A stretch of 41,815 nucleotides of DNA, taken from NCBI GenBank assembly GCA_015680685.1, contig MNCI01011050.1, positions 202,472 through 244,286 of the forward strand, written 5' to 3'. A program made the position numbers and the translations under genes. The notes under the pieces are model-generated. The model was given only the letters and a program-made list of their open reading frames with translations. It did not search any database and was not told where the DNA came from. Below are positions 31,640 to 41,815 of this stretch, one piece after another. The stretch comes from Gnetum montanum (taxonomy: Eukaryota > Streptophyta > Gnetopsida > Gnetales > Gnetaceae). The first letter of the stretch is position 1. The number at the start of each line of letters is the position of its first letter.

Positions 31640-31720
31640 GAGGTGAATGATGAAAGAAAACTTATGTAGCTAATCCCATTTTGTTAGGATAAGGCTAGGA
31701 TGATGATGATGAATAACTAA
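31640..31720 (+). mobile_element. LINE 3' tail fragment
   Basis: GTGAATGATGAAAGAAAACT, then TTAGGATAAGGCTAGGATGATGATGATGA, resembles the tail at 24655-24708. Only the extreme 3' end is present. Confidence 0.45.
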
Positions 31721-33542
31721 TATCAATGATAAAATGGAAGGAATAATTTGGAGCTATAACTTATAAAATTATTTGATTATACAAAAGATAGTAAGTTAAA
31801 ATTCCAGAGTGACAATAAGGTGCTAGCTTCTTAGATATTAATGTTTAGATTTAAGTTTAGGCATAGCTACCTGAAAAGAGGTTAAGCTTTCACTTAAGTC
31901 TTTTAGGATCTCATTTGGCAAAATGAGCATTGAGCCTCCAAATAATAACCATATAAAGCTAAAATTCCAAGCCAAATGATTATGCTTCATATTGTTCACA
32001 TGACATTTGGGAAAAAAATGAATATACATAGAGGAGGAATCAATAATGTTTTAATGCATGCAGATGTTGCTTTAATATATGTAGCTGCGGATGGGTTGAG
32101 TAGTTTGTAGAAAATTGATTTGTCTCAACATAATTCGTACAATATGACTCACAAGTCTAAATTAAGGAGCAACCCTACTTAGTAAAGTTGTTGCTATGTG
32201 ATACATGGAGTATAAATACTTTGATATATATATGCTATAATTGTTGCCATTATTTTAAAATCTTTAAAGTTACTTCTTCCCTATATTTTTTTCCTTTTGT
32301 AATTTTAGATTTATTTATACATTTTATTTTTGAAGGAAAATTGTTTAGGAGCATATTTCTGTTGCAAATTTATTTTATGTCTAGAATATTAACCAATGAG
32401 TAAGGCATACCAACACCCTTATGATAGCTTAGAGGGATATGCCAAATATAGATAATGTAATCAAGTATTGTTAGAAAAATTATTATATTTATTTTAATAT
32501 TAATTAATTAATAATTAAATTTATGGAAGATAGCGTTTGAATTTTGAATTTAGTTATTTTATTTATCTATAAATATGGTTATTATTACGTTTCGTTAAAT
32601 TTTGTTTAACAACTATTTCGTTCGGCCTTCTCCGTTGGTAAACCAATAACTATACATTGAAGAAGAATGATGAATGAGTTTTTGGTCCGTTGGTTGTTTT
32701 TCTTGAGGAAATTTAAGGACCAATACCTTTGTACACTCCAACACTCAAGACAAAGTGGATATGACCTAAGCACCACGAACCCCCTCCCATCTCATTAGAC
32801 TTTTTGAAAAAGGTTACACCATTGCTTGGTGGTGGGAGTCTTTTCAGAACTATTAATAATAAATTTGTTGCAAAGGACTCTTAAACTCAAAGAAGGTTTA
32901 GTTCAATTCTAAGTTAATTGCAGCCATTTTGTATTTGATTTGTTTGCCATGTTTTTCTTTGAAATTTTTTATTATACCTTGTTTTTTTATAGTTGCGTTA
33001 TCGGTATTGGTCAAAGCCAGCGAACGTTCTGACCGGACACCACATTACACGTTCACGGACACGAAATCCTCGTTTCTCGTTTCCTACCTTTGCCATTGTT
33101 CGTTTTTTCGGTGGCTTTTATACATTTTCGTAACCGAGAAAATCGTGCCAACCGTAAAAAAAACAAAAGCTTTTTTTTAAAGGAAAAGCATAACAAGGAT
33201 TATATCCTTTCGCAAAAACACACATCGGAAACGTGTAGCAGTGAAAATCCCTCGATTCTAATAGGCAGCCTACCGCCCACTGCAATTCTACGATGGACAT
33301 AGCAGTGATATCATCATCCTTGATGGACACAGAATCTATGATTTTCCATGCACGGAGGGAGCAGCAAGAGTATATTATAAGCTGCAGCCTTGGCATCCAA
33401 GATAAAATGCAACAAGACTCATTCCAATCATAAGAAAAGAGCTTGCCAAAGACATAAACATATTATAATAAACTTACCATTCTCATTCCCAGCGCGAAAA
33501 GAAACCCATCTTTCAATCCATAGATCTCTACTTTTTTTGGGG
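31721..33542. other. AT-rich intergenic DNA, possible old LTR near 32468-32640
   Basis: TGTTAGAAAAATTATT at 32469, then CTATAAATATGG near 32568, looks like an LTR start with TATA box. I find no matching end, target duplication or primer site. Nothing else is recognised. Confidence 0.3.
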
Positions 33543-33740
33543 GCGCTTCAATCGATCGATCGGTAAATTGACAGCCTTTTCCATAAATGAGTTCAAAAAG
33601 ATCAAAAAGATCTGATTTGGGGGGCTTCAATCGATCGATCGGTAAATTGACAGCCTTTTCCATAAATGAGTTCAAAAAGATCTGATTTGGGGGCTTCAGT
33701 CAATCGATGGGTAAATTGACAGCCTTATCAAAAAGATCTG
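33543..33740 (+). repeat. Three tandem units of about 70-80 bp
   Basis: Each unit runs GCTTCAATCGATCGATCGGT, AAATTGACAGCC, TTTTCCATAAATGAGTTC, AAAAAGATCTGATTTGGGG. Units start at about 33545, 33624 and 33693. The first carries an extra AAAAAGATC, and the third is shortened. The array ends about 575 bp upstream of the DUF716 gene. Confidence 0.85.
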
Positions 33741-34095
33741 AAAAAAATGTGTGTAAAAGCCGGATTAAAATTGTTAACATTAGCAAAATAGAATAGTTAT
33801 ATTCACCCATGATAGCTGAAATTTCCAATTCTTTTCATTTAAGAGCTCAGTTAACATGGATAAGTAAATATAAAAATTTTAGTTTTCCGCTAGCATCATA
33901 ATTAGCAATAAACAATATACTAAACTTAAAAACTCAATAAAAACATAACACTACTTATTAATTCCATATTGAATGGACCTCCATGTTACATCGCAACACA
34001 TACGAAGAAATCTCACAAAATAACAAAAAAACGGAAACACAGCACAGCGCGGCCGCAACTTGAAGTGGAAAGCAAGTGAAGTGAAGTCCAAGTAC

Positions 34096-34116
34096 GGACA
34101 GACAGACAGACAGACG
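34096..34116 (+). repeat. GACA microsatellite
   Basis: About five GACA units lie in the region just upstream of the DUF716 gene, probably in its promoter or 5' untranslated region. Confidence 0.85.
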
Positions 34117-34314
34117 GCCATACCCAGCACTGAAGCGGAAGCCAAGCAAGTGAAACCACATTTACCCTATTTATGCGGCGGCAAGACCATCCACCAATTC
34201 AAGGGTTTCCGAACAGGCAAAGACTTCATTCGATTCGATTCAATTCAATTCAAGCTGTAGCTCATATTCCCCAATCCTTTCCGGAGGCTGCGGAGCGAAA
34301 TCGAGTTTTCCGAA

Positions 34315-35202
34315 ATGGGGACGATGAGGGGGCACGTGCTGAACGGGCTGGGCATAATGCTGGTGGGGGTGTGGCACATCCACAACGTGACCAAAGCGTA
34401 CGCGCGGGGGCGGCCGCACAAGTTCCGGGCGCGGCCGTGGTACCCGGCGACGCGGCCGCTGCCGCGGTACACGGAGCCGGCGCTGATCCTGTGCATGGCG
34501 GCGGCGTCGGCGGTGATGGACACGGTGGTGAGCCCGCGGCGGCACACGCCCTGGGACGCCGACGGCAGCATCCCTCTGTCGCACATGAACGCGCTGGAGC
34601 ACGCGCTGATCGCGCTCTTCTTCGCCGCGTTCGCCGCGACCGCCGTGGCCGCCGACGCGCTCGACGGCCCCGCCGCGGCGCCCTACGCGGCCGCCGTGGC
34701 CGCGTTCGCGGAGGAGGCGCTCCTGTTCTGGCTGCACTCGAACACCGACCGCGCCGGCCCCGAGGGCCGCTACCACGCGCTGCTCTTCGCCGCCGCCGCC
34801 GCCTGCGCCGCGCTCACGCTCGCCGAGGCCGCGCGCCCGCGGAGCGCCGTCGTCGCGCTCTGCCGCGCCGCCGCGCTCGCGCTCCAGGGCGCCTGGCTCC
34901 TCCACATGGGCTTCGCTCTGTGGCTCCCCTCCTTCGCCCCCGCCGGCTGCGCCCTCGCCGGCTCGCCGCCCGTGCTCCGCTGCGCCTCCCCCGACGCCAC
35001 CAAACGCGCCTGCGGCCTCGCCAACCTCCGCTTCTCCCTCGACGCCCTCCTCGTTCTGGCGTTCGCCTTCGGGCTGCTGTTTTTCCGCTGCCGCCGCCGC
35101 CCCGGCTACGGTGCCGTCGGCACCGACCACGAGTCCGACAGCGACGACGTCGCCGCTGCTCGCCCCGGGCTGCCCGCGTCGGTCTCCCCCCTCCCCTGTT
35201 AA
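34315..35202 (+). CDS. DUF716 / TMEM45-family multi-pass membrane protein
   Basis: This intact single exon gives 295 residues, a usual length for the family. The N-terminal GHVLNGLGIMLVGVWHIHN (residues 6-24) is the family signature GHxLPGxxFxxxGLWH. HMNALEH (90-96), FAEEALLFWLHS (131-142), GRYHALLF and QGAWLLHMGF follow in family order. About seven hydrophobic segments are visible (near 8-22, 55-72, 97-113, 122-140, 153-172, 180-205, 248-267). The C-terminus is hydrophilic and acidic (TDHESDSDD). GC content is far above that of all neighbours. An alternative start at residue 4 is possible. The family's biochemical role is not established; some plant members respond to pathogens. Overlapping long ORFs in other frames come from the high GC. 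Confidence 0.92.
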   Translation: MGTMRGHVLNGLGIMLVGVWHIHNVTKAYARGRPHKFRARPWYPATRPLPRYTEPALILCMAAASAVMDTVVSPRRHTPWDADGSIPLSHMNALEHALIALFFAAFAATAVAADALDGPAAAPYAAAVAAFAEEALLFWLHSNTDRAGPEGRYHALLFAAAAACAALTLAEAARPRSAVVALCRAAALALQGAWLLHMGFALWLPSFAPAGCALAGSPPVLRCASPDATKRACGLANLRFSLDALLVLAFAFGLLFFRCRRRPGYGAVGTDHESDSDDVAAARPGLPASVSPLPC

Positions 35203-35776
35203 AATGAAATAATTTACCGCGTTCCTCTGTTTTATTATGCCTGCAATCATTTATGTACAGTGAAAGTGAAAAACCAGCGTTGGCGTGCCAGCCGCGCCAT
35301 GAGATACTCGATCCCAGCGAATAATGCTGAACTGTTAACACAGAAACCTCTGTTTCTTTTGGATATTGTTTAAAAACAGTCTCCTCGAAATTCAGTGTCG
35401 GTTTCGCATCGTAAAAGTGGAGTTGCCGTGTTGCACGTATTCCAAGTCAAGGTGGCATTGACGAAGGGACCGTTCTTGTGCTTCAAGTTACGCGTACTCT
35501 GAAGGGGTTTAAATGTTGTTTTGCTTCCGGGCCTAGCAAGGGTGGCGATAAGCACATTAGCCAACGTTAAAATAAGCCAAGTTCTAGTTGGATCTTGAAT
35601 TTGTTTAAAGTCTGCTAAGTATGAATTTGTGTTATTATATCGGCTCTCAGATTCTGGTGTTTGACTCTTAATTTGAAAGTTTCATGGGTTCAATTTTGGT
35701 GAGCAATGCTTAGTTATAAAGTTCTAATTAGATTATGTATTTTGAAATGTACTTATATTATGATTGTTTCAAGAAT
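35203..35776. other. 3' flank of the DUF716 gene
   Basis: TTTTATTATG near 35230 and AT-rich sequence after the stop fit a 3' untranslated region. No other feature is seen. Confidence 0.45.
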
Positions 35777-35963
35777 CCCTACCCCTCTTTTATTCCCCAC
35801 ATTCCAAGTTTGGGAAAGTTTGGGAAAGTTGGAACATGTTCTAGCTTCAATAATTTTGGGAACACAATTCAAATGTTGACCCCTCTTTTATTCTTTTATT
35901 CCCCACATTCTACGATATGGGAGTGCACATCAATCCTCTTAGGAACACAACTTAAATGTTGAA
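35777..35963 (+). repeat. Imperfect tandem duplication, about 100 bp
   Basis: ACCCCTCTTTTATTCCCCACATTC occurs near 35779 and again near 35879 with a small insertion. Each copy is followed by GGAACACAA(C/T)T(C/T)AAATGTTGA. TTTGGGAAAGTT is repeated nearby (35811-35830, 36000). Confidence 0.7.
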
Positions 35964-36450
35964 GCATATAAAATAAAAAACAAAAGATTCAAGAACAAGT
36001 TTGGGAAAGTTGAAATGTGTTCTACAAAGGTTTTCATTTGTCATTCAATAAGCAAATAAAAAATATTGACAAAGCACTTAAAAAACATGAAGCTTTTGGT
36101 AAAGATATCTATGCTACCTTTGTTCCTCTTAGAAGCCCTTTTTAGCAATGTTTCATGCTCTACTTTAGTGTTGCTTCTAACCCCTTTTGTTGGGTACATG
36201 TTCTATTAGGATTGCATTGAACATCTTTTGTGCTTCGCATAAGTTTTGTTTCAGAATTTCAACTTTTAAGTGACTTATGTTTACCTAACTATATGTGATG
36301 CTCTTTGCGATGATTGTTGTAATGTTCTCTTCGTTGAAGTGTAAAAGATCATATATTGAAATATTAGCTTTAACTCTTTTTAAATCTTCAACTAAATTAT
36401 AAGCTTTGTATTCATCTTTGACTTCATGTTGAGCTGGGGTTTTTCAAAGT
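35964..36450. other. AT-rich flank of the plus-strand LTR element
   Basis: No recognised gene or element. Confidence 0.45.
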
Positions 36451-36459
36451 TGATGAGAT

Positions 36460-36538
36460 GCGATATCGCAGCTGTCGTGATATCGCATGCCCTGCAATAT
36501 CGCGTACGCAATATTGCATCCTCCCTCGCGATATCGCG
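36460..36538. repeat. Cluster of ATATCGC palindromes in U3
   Basis: GCGATATCGC (36460-36469), GATATCGCATGC, CAATATCGCGTACGCAATATTG and CGCGATATCGCG (36527-36538) lie within 80 bp just upstream of the TATA box. The same kind of cluster is at 20930-20975. Confidence 0.85.
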
Positions 36539-36553
36539 GTGCACTGTCATATC

Positions 36554-36561
36554 TATAAATA
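36554..36561 (+). promoter_or_regulatory. TATA box of the plus-strand LTR
   Basis: TATAAATA follows the palindrome cluster and is conserved in the minus-strand copy at 20910-20917. Confidence 0.7.
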
Positions 36562-37354
36562 ATAGGTGGCTCTCCCTTGTTTCCTCATCCTAGGCTAAAA
36601 GTAGGGAAACTTTGGCAGATTGATCACTCCAGAGATAGAATATTTTCCATGTGCCGCAATAGGAGTCCTAAAGTGAACGAATCTTTATTCGAGCAAGATT
36701 GTACCTGAACACAAGTTGTCTATGGCAATAAAGACGAACTTCCTGGATAAACCTTGCAGTGCATGGAATAGGATTTTATTTAATGTTATTTATTGCTTTC
36801 TCTCTCACCCTTATCTCCTAGTAATGCGGAATGAGTACGACTTGATTACGAGCATTTAAGGATGTGTACGGATAATCAAGGAACGGATGCTCATCGCACT
36901 TAGGCTAGATTAGATTCTCTCAACCCTTTCCTCCTAGTTAAGTGCCTCAGTATGATCATTTCGAGCACGTGCGTTACACGTGGTGATCCCAACAACGATT
37001 AGCGTTTGGTAGCCATGGTTGCATCAGTTCAGGGTGTGTACGGTAAGTGGGAATGGATGCTGACGCTAGGTAATCTAGACTTAGTTCATTAGTTAGAGTT
37101 AGTAATTAGTTTCTTAACCCTTTACCTTGTTAGCATAGGAGACATAAAACATAAAAGACTATAAAAATCATATACCTCGGACTTACTTAGCCATACACTG
37201 TGACAACTACAAGTAAGTCTGGGAAGACAACGAATGATTAACCCTAAGTGATCTATGAGGCGTGTAGGCACTTAGTCTACGGAGTTCGACCGGATCGCGC
37301 GTGCTACGCTCGTATTCGTATGGTTGAGTGTAGGGATACCTCGCCACTCATCAT

Positions 37355-37372
37355 TGGCGCCGTTGCCGGGGA
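37355..37372 (+). other. Primer binding site, tRNA-Asp
   Basis: TGGCGCCGTTGCCGGGGA starts one base after the LTR. It complements the 3' end of plant tRNA-Asp (recalled sequence) over at least 17 bases. Confidence 0.9.
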
Positions 37373-37494
37373 CTAAGTGTTTGTGCGCTGAATAGAACAT
37401 AGGATATCACTCACATCGTTGGGAGCTTAAACGAACCTTCGAGTTAATTAAAAGAAATATTATATAACGGTAAATAGCACACTGATAAGACACA

Positions 37495-39980
37495 ATGTCT
37501 TCTTCTTCTTCTCATAAGAGCATTACACCACCTAGGGACAATACTAGAGATAGTCGGCAATCAAAAACACATAACCTAAATCCCCCAACTCCTCAACAAT
37601 ACCAAGTGGTATATACTCATCCCGATGAGTATATTCCAAACTTTACCTTTATCCTCCATCAAGACGAACAACTATGCTGGAGATATTTGCAAGGTAACAT
37701 CGTGTTACCTCCAGATCAGGCAGTCCCAAACATGCTTCTCCATGCTTTGGCACAGATTGGCATGACGAAATTATATGCTAAATACGTTGCGGAAGATTTT
37801 GACTCAAGGGATTATCATCCCACAGAAGCACAACGTATGAGGGACTCAAGGCAGGAGAGCCAACATACCCTGTTGAAGGGCAAAGGCCCGCACATCCTTA
37901 GCGAAATAAGAGATGGTGAACCCATTATAACGGGTTCTCTAACAAATGATGTTCCCCCTCCTAACAATGGTGAGGAGGTTGGGTATCAGAACCTACGATC
38001 AACGATACACAACCCTGGTTCTGATCCCCGTGAACACCAACTGTTCACAGAGGGAACAACAACTCATAATAAGGATGGGCACTTGGATCATCACCACGAT
38101 CGGGGCTGAAGCAGCCAAAGAGAAGGCAAGAAACATCATCATGACGATGGTTCTCCTTCTTCTTCTCCTTTATCTCATCACTCACCCTCTCCACATTTGG
38201 GTGCAACCATCACGAGCATAACGGAGAGGATAAAGGTAAGAAAAATGAGAGACCTCGACGAGAGAGTTAAGAGCGAGGACAAGGGCATGAACGAAGGGAA
38301 AGTAGGGAACAACAAAGACATCATAGACATCATGAAAGAGATGATCATGACGAGCCCCTACTTTCAACCCAAAGTATGCTCGATATAACAGAGGCTGTTA
38401 GAATTCCCACAAGGCATTTAAAAGATAGTCAGATCAAATGCTTAGACATGAACAACATCCCATGATTTGAAGGGGGATACAACACTGATCCGCAGCATTA
38501 TTTACAAGCATTCCACGATGCCTGTGCCTTGCAAAACATTGAGAATGAGTGGCAAAAACTTAAGTTGTTTCCAAGGACACTCATTAAAGAAGCAGAGAGT
38601 TGGTACCGGTCCTTAGAACCAAAAACCATCAGGAGGTGGAGTACGATGGTAGAACTCTTCAACGATAAGTATCAGACGTACTCCAGAGTGTCTAATTTGA
38701 GTAAGCAGATCTAAGGATGGAAGCAAGGTAATCATGAACCCTTGGATGCTGCCATGGCCTGCTACTATACATTATTACATCGTTGCCCGGGCCATTGGTA
38801 CGCTCAGTGGGATCAACTTCACCACATCGTGGATGGGTTAAGGCATGAAACTAGAAGAACCCTTGGGACTTATGCCCAAGGGAGACTATCAGAACTTAGA
38901 GCCGATGAAGTTCATCACTTGTTGGAACAAGTAGCAAAAGAAGAAGGTGAACTACGAAAAAGAGAGGGTGCGGAAGAATACAACTGTGATTCCTCCCTTC
39001 GGAAGAAGGGAGTGAAATTTTGCGATGAAGAGGATGAGTCATCACTCGAAGAGTTGGTGAACAGAAAAACCTTGCCAATTCGAAAACTAGCAACAGAAGT
39101 ATCGGCTAAGATGGATCAATTGTGGGATTCCTTAGACTCCAGACTTGAAATTGTCTTGAAAATTGTAGAAGTATCTAAGGAGGAATGAAGTAGTGGCAAA
39201 GATAAGACAAAGCAGAGAAATTCAAGCCCTACACATAATAAAGGTAAGGGGAAAATTACTATCTCCAATGAAGTTGTGGATTTAGACACAGATGATGATG
39301 GTGGATGTGAGATCTGCCATTATGATCATCCCAAGGGATGTTGTCCAATCATCTCACATTTACAAGAGTCTGGGGTGTATGCACTTAATCTAAGACTTAA
39401 CCAACGGCAAACACCCCGAAGGTTACCTTATTCCCAAGGTAACCCAAGATAGTTCCACCAACCATTAACGTACTATCCAAGTGGAACTCCACCACAACCC
39501 ATCAGATAGCATCAGCAGTGGACATACCCACAGTCATGGGGGATGCCACCGCTGAAACAACAATACCCTTACCGGCAACCGGATCCTTATGGCTATTATG
39601 TGCAGCAGCTGGTTTCTCCAAGTGACTCTATGAGTCACACAACTTCCCAACGTCACTACCAAGTTTGGGAGTACTTTAGGAGGACTCCTTCTCCTCCGGG
39701 AGACATCCCACATATACACCATCCTCCAACTCCATCCGCACCTCTTCCACCTGTAGTTCCCATAACACCTCCTACTCCAACAATGCAAGGGGAACTCCCT
39801 ACTCAACTGCAGCAATGTAACGTTGCAAGAGCTATAAATATTCAACCTGCTACTGGTTTTGACAACTGTAAAAAGAAAAAACCTTTCTTCAGAACCAAAA
39901 GCCCAAACAAGCTCTCGCAACAACAAGCGGTTGAGTCTAGGTACACTCCTCCACCATCTAACACTTTGGAGCATCCTTCA
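37495..39980 (+). pseudogene. Gag of the plus-strand Athila-like element, with stops
   Basis: The ATG at 37495 starts a 204-residue open piece (HQDEQLCWRYLQGNIVLPP) ending in a TGA at 38107. A His/Ser-rich stretch follows. The capsid-like core is at 38529-39188 (KLFPRTLIKEAESWY, then RCPGHWYAQWDQLHHIVDGL), with stops at 38466 and about 38712. A zinc-knuckle-like CEICHYDHPKGCC lies near 39310, with spacing shorter than the usual CCHC. A Pro/Gln-rich tail runs at 39543-39989. The minus-strand copy lacks the 38107 and 38466 stops, so these arose in this copy. Confidence 0.85.
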
Positions 39981-40030
39981 GTCCAATAGAGCTGTACGCA
40001 TATGGTTATGTTAACGCATACCATAACTGA

Positions 40031-40699
40031 TTGGATCAAGGTAGGCCACCTTCCAGGAAACTAGCTGATCCTGGAAGCCCCTTAATCTATTTACAAATCG
40101 CTGGGAACGAACCACATAAGGCTCTTCTTGACTTAGGTTCTAGAGTCAATTTTATATCACAAGAGATGTATCAAGCCTGGAACTTGCCCCAACTTAAGAA
40201 GAGAAACATCCAACTAGAGCTGGCAGACCAGTCCATCACCATTCCCTTGGGATTGGTGGAGGACATTGTTACCACTGTGTGTGGTTGGTCCTACCCAGTT
40301 GACTTCCTAGTGATAGAAGTTAACAACAACAACGGGGACTTCCTAATTATAATGGGAAGGGCATGGTTGAGTACAGTAGACGCATGCCTTAGGCTCTGCG
40401 ATCTTTCCTTAGAGATATCTAAGATAAACATTTATGGAAAGATCAAGAAGAGGAAAGTTCCATGCATCACATACAGTCATTCATCGGGTGATGACATGGA
40501 GGAAATGCCTCCATGTAATAGGTGTGCCCTTGAAACTTTGAAACAAAGATGCCTATATGTAGCAACCACACAACAAGTAGTAGACACCCCATGGTTGAAA
40601 GTTACTCGAAAGAGCAAACAAATATGCATGGAACGAACTAAGGAGACAAACCATGCCAATAATAAAGGCATAGACACGTTGGAATATGAGTGTCGCTAA
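40031..40699 (+). CDS. Athila-type aspartic protease region, open 222 residues
   Basis: KALLDLGSRVNFIS carries the catalytic Asp in a DLG form typical of Athila-like elements, and IQLELADQSITIPLG and FLIIMGRAWL follow in order (about residues 32-117). Retropepsin usually reads D(T/S)G; DLG is a lineage variant. The C-terminal 100 residues are basic with CNRCALETLKQRC. No RT domain follows. It would be made as part of a gag-pro polyprotein, but the upstream gag is broken. Confidence 0.75.
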   Translation: MDQGRPPSRKLADPGSPLIYLQIAGNEPHKALLDLGSRVNFISQEMYQAWNLPQLKKRNIQLELADQSITIPLGLVEDIVTTVCGWSYPVDFLVIEVNNNNGDFLIIMGRAWLSTVDACLRLCDLSLEISKINIYGKIKKRKVPCITYSHSSGDDMEEMPPCNRCALETLKQRCLYVATTQQVVDTPWLKVTRKSKQICMERTKETNHANNKGIDTLEYECR

Positions 40700-41815
40700 C
40701 TCCCACCCCTCAACCTAAGATCATCAATTGGGAGGAGCTGGGCACTTCTACGAAATTCAAATAGACGTTCATTATTTCGGATCTCTCCCTTGCAATTTAG
40801 TCATGGGGGAGGTGGCCACCTATGCTAATCATATGGGGCCCTCAGTTCTTTTTTAGTTTTTGTTTCACACGTTTTTGTTTTGCATGTTTTTTTTTTATAA
40901 GTTTTTTTTTACACATTTTTGTTTTACACGTTTTTGTCTTACACATTTTTGTTTTACACTTTCTTCATCTTTTCTTATTTTTGTTTTACAAATTTCTTCA
41001 ACTTTTCTTATTTTTGTTTTTCAACATCGTTATACTTTTTCATTGTGTGTGTGTGTGTGATCCATCTTGCAAGTTTGTCACCAAATAAGTGTTCTTCACG
41101 ATGGTATGAACTATTTTTTCATTAATTGCTAATGTTTGGTTTTTACCTTTCAGTCACAATGTTGATACTAAGGTATGTTTATTTTGATATGGTAGGCAAT
41201 GAGTTCACTTCATCCATCCATCCACTAATTTCTATGGTCTCTCTTGGCTTGGAAATATATAGTTTCCTTCATAATAAGAACTTTAACGAATCGGTGATTG
41301 GGCACTTCTCAAACTAAGGAAGGACTCAAGGTTTGAAAAGGGTGTGACTTCAAGGGAACTTGATGCTTTTGTGTTGGCCATTCTCTTGGGTACTTGGATA
41401 TTTTCTTCTTGGGTTTTCTTGCCGTTCCATTGATACCCAATTATTGGAAGTTGAGACAATAAAAATAACAAAGTCTTTGCATGGTGTGATTCTCACGCGT
41501 AAAAACACAAAACAAAAAAGAAAAAAGATAAAGAAAGTGAGAATTCAAAGCACACCCCTTAGACAAAATAATCTCTTGGGCTACAAGCACTGGTTATGGA
41601 ACTAAAAATGTTCCCTCTAACTAAGGTCCTTCTCGCTTTCCATTCTCTCCTTTGTTTTGCCGGAATGGTGGTGGCTCTTTGGAGGTGCATTCTTGTTACT
41701 TCAAGAGGATGGATTGGCCAAATGCATTGATGCGAAGTCACTGGATGTGGTTGGTTTGATGCTAGAGTTGGAATGAGATTTGCCAAGTCACATTAATCAT
41801 GAAACACACAAGGGG
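40700..41815 (+). other. Non-coding internal region after protease; T-rich tract and GT repeat
   Basis: From 40850 to 41040 the plus strand is almost all pyrimidine, with repeats of TTTTTGTTTTACACG. (GT)n follows at 41045-41059. A purine-rich stretch lies at 41505-41540. The short ORFs are low-complexity products. No RT, RNase H or integrase motif is seen up to the window edge. Confidence 0.6.

Larger units (their letters stand above)
36451..37353 (+). repeat. 5' LTR of the plus-strand Athila-like element
   Basis: It starts TGATGAG and ends CTCATCA, a 7 bp inverted terminal pair, for 903 bp. U3 is only about 100 bp to the TATA box at 36554-36561 and is packed with GCGATATCGC and related palindromes. 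Colinear with 2365-2540 plus 20229-20983. Confidence 0.9.
36451..41815 (+). mobile_element. Plus-strand Athila-like element, gag and protease present, no RT seen
   Basis: The order is LTR 36451-37353, primer site 37355-37372, gag 37495-39980, protease 40031-40699, then non-coding DNA to the window edge. It is the same family as the outer minus-strand element. In Athila elements RT directly follows the protease, but here the next 1.1 kb has a T-rich tract and no pol motif. It may be a gag-only derivative or a deleted copy. The 3' LTR is outside the window. Confidence 0.8.

Noticed and set aside
32468-32750. Possible Copia solo LTR starting TGTTAG with a TATA box
   Set aside because: No matching end, target duplication or second copy could be found.
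34173-35250. Long ORFs in other frames over the DUF716 gene, both strands
   Set aside because: High GC removes stop codons. Only the 34315 frame has family motifs and membrane segments.
40822-41125. Phe-rich ORFs in the T-rich tract
   Set aside because: They are translations of TTTTTGTTTTACAC repeats with no complexity or motif.

Overview
This is plant nuclear DNA, dominated by nested LTR retrotransposons with two host genes between and beside them. Spliced genes with GT-AG introns, LINE and SINE remnants, Ty3/gypsy lineages with plant-type primer sites, and a plastid-type YGGT/YLMG gene all point to a vascular plant with a large, repeat-rich genome. I cannot name the species. The DUF716 gene is extremely GC-rich, while the YLMG gene and most intergenic DNA are AT-rich.

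Positions 1-20983 hold one insertion stack. The outer layer is an Athila-like element on the minus strand. Its 5' LTR (TGATGAG...CTCATCA ends), tRNA-Asp-type primer site and gag are visible; the rest lies left of the window. A solo LTR (9-1112, target duplication CCAGC) sits in its gag. A 17.7 kb Tat/Ogre-type Ty3/gypsy element (2541-20223, target duplication TTCGA) sits in its LTR. This inner element reads leftward: LTR, tRNA-Asn-like primer site, gag, protease, a 5.2 kb spacer, RT, RNase H, a second RNase H, integrase, minisatellite, LTR. It is defective, with nonsense codons and frameshifts.

The most unusual content is in the spacer between protease and RT. It carries a multi-exon gene on the opposite strand (about 9820-13855), with several phase-compatible GT-AG junctions, plus a 27 bp minisatellite. 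Ogre elements have an intron at this position. A second minisatellite with a related core lies downstream of integrase.

From 20984 to 25100 there is decayed repeat DNA, a diverged third LTR of the outer family (about 22330-23197) and a degenerate array of about 80 bp units. A three-exon YLMG/YGGT gene runs leftward from 29897 to 25101. Its 3.9 kb second intron holds LINE pieces, a 133 bp tRNA-derived SINE with target duplications, and gag and RT scraps.

After AT-rich DNA with little content, an intact single-exon DUF716/TMEM45-family membrane protein gene lies at 34315-35202. From 36451 to the right edge there is a plus-strand Athila-like element with LTR, perfect tRNA-Asp primer site, gag and protease. 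No RT follows the protease in the 1.1 kb that can be seen.
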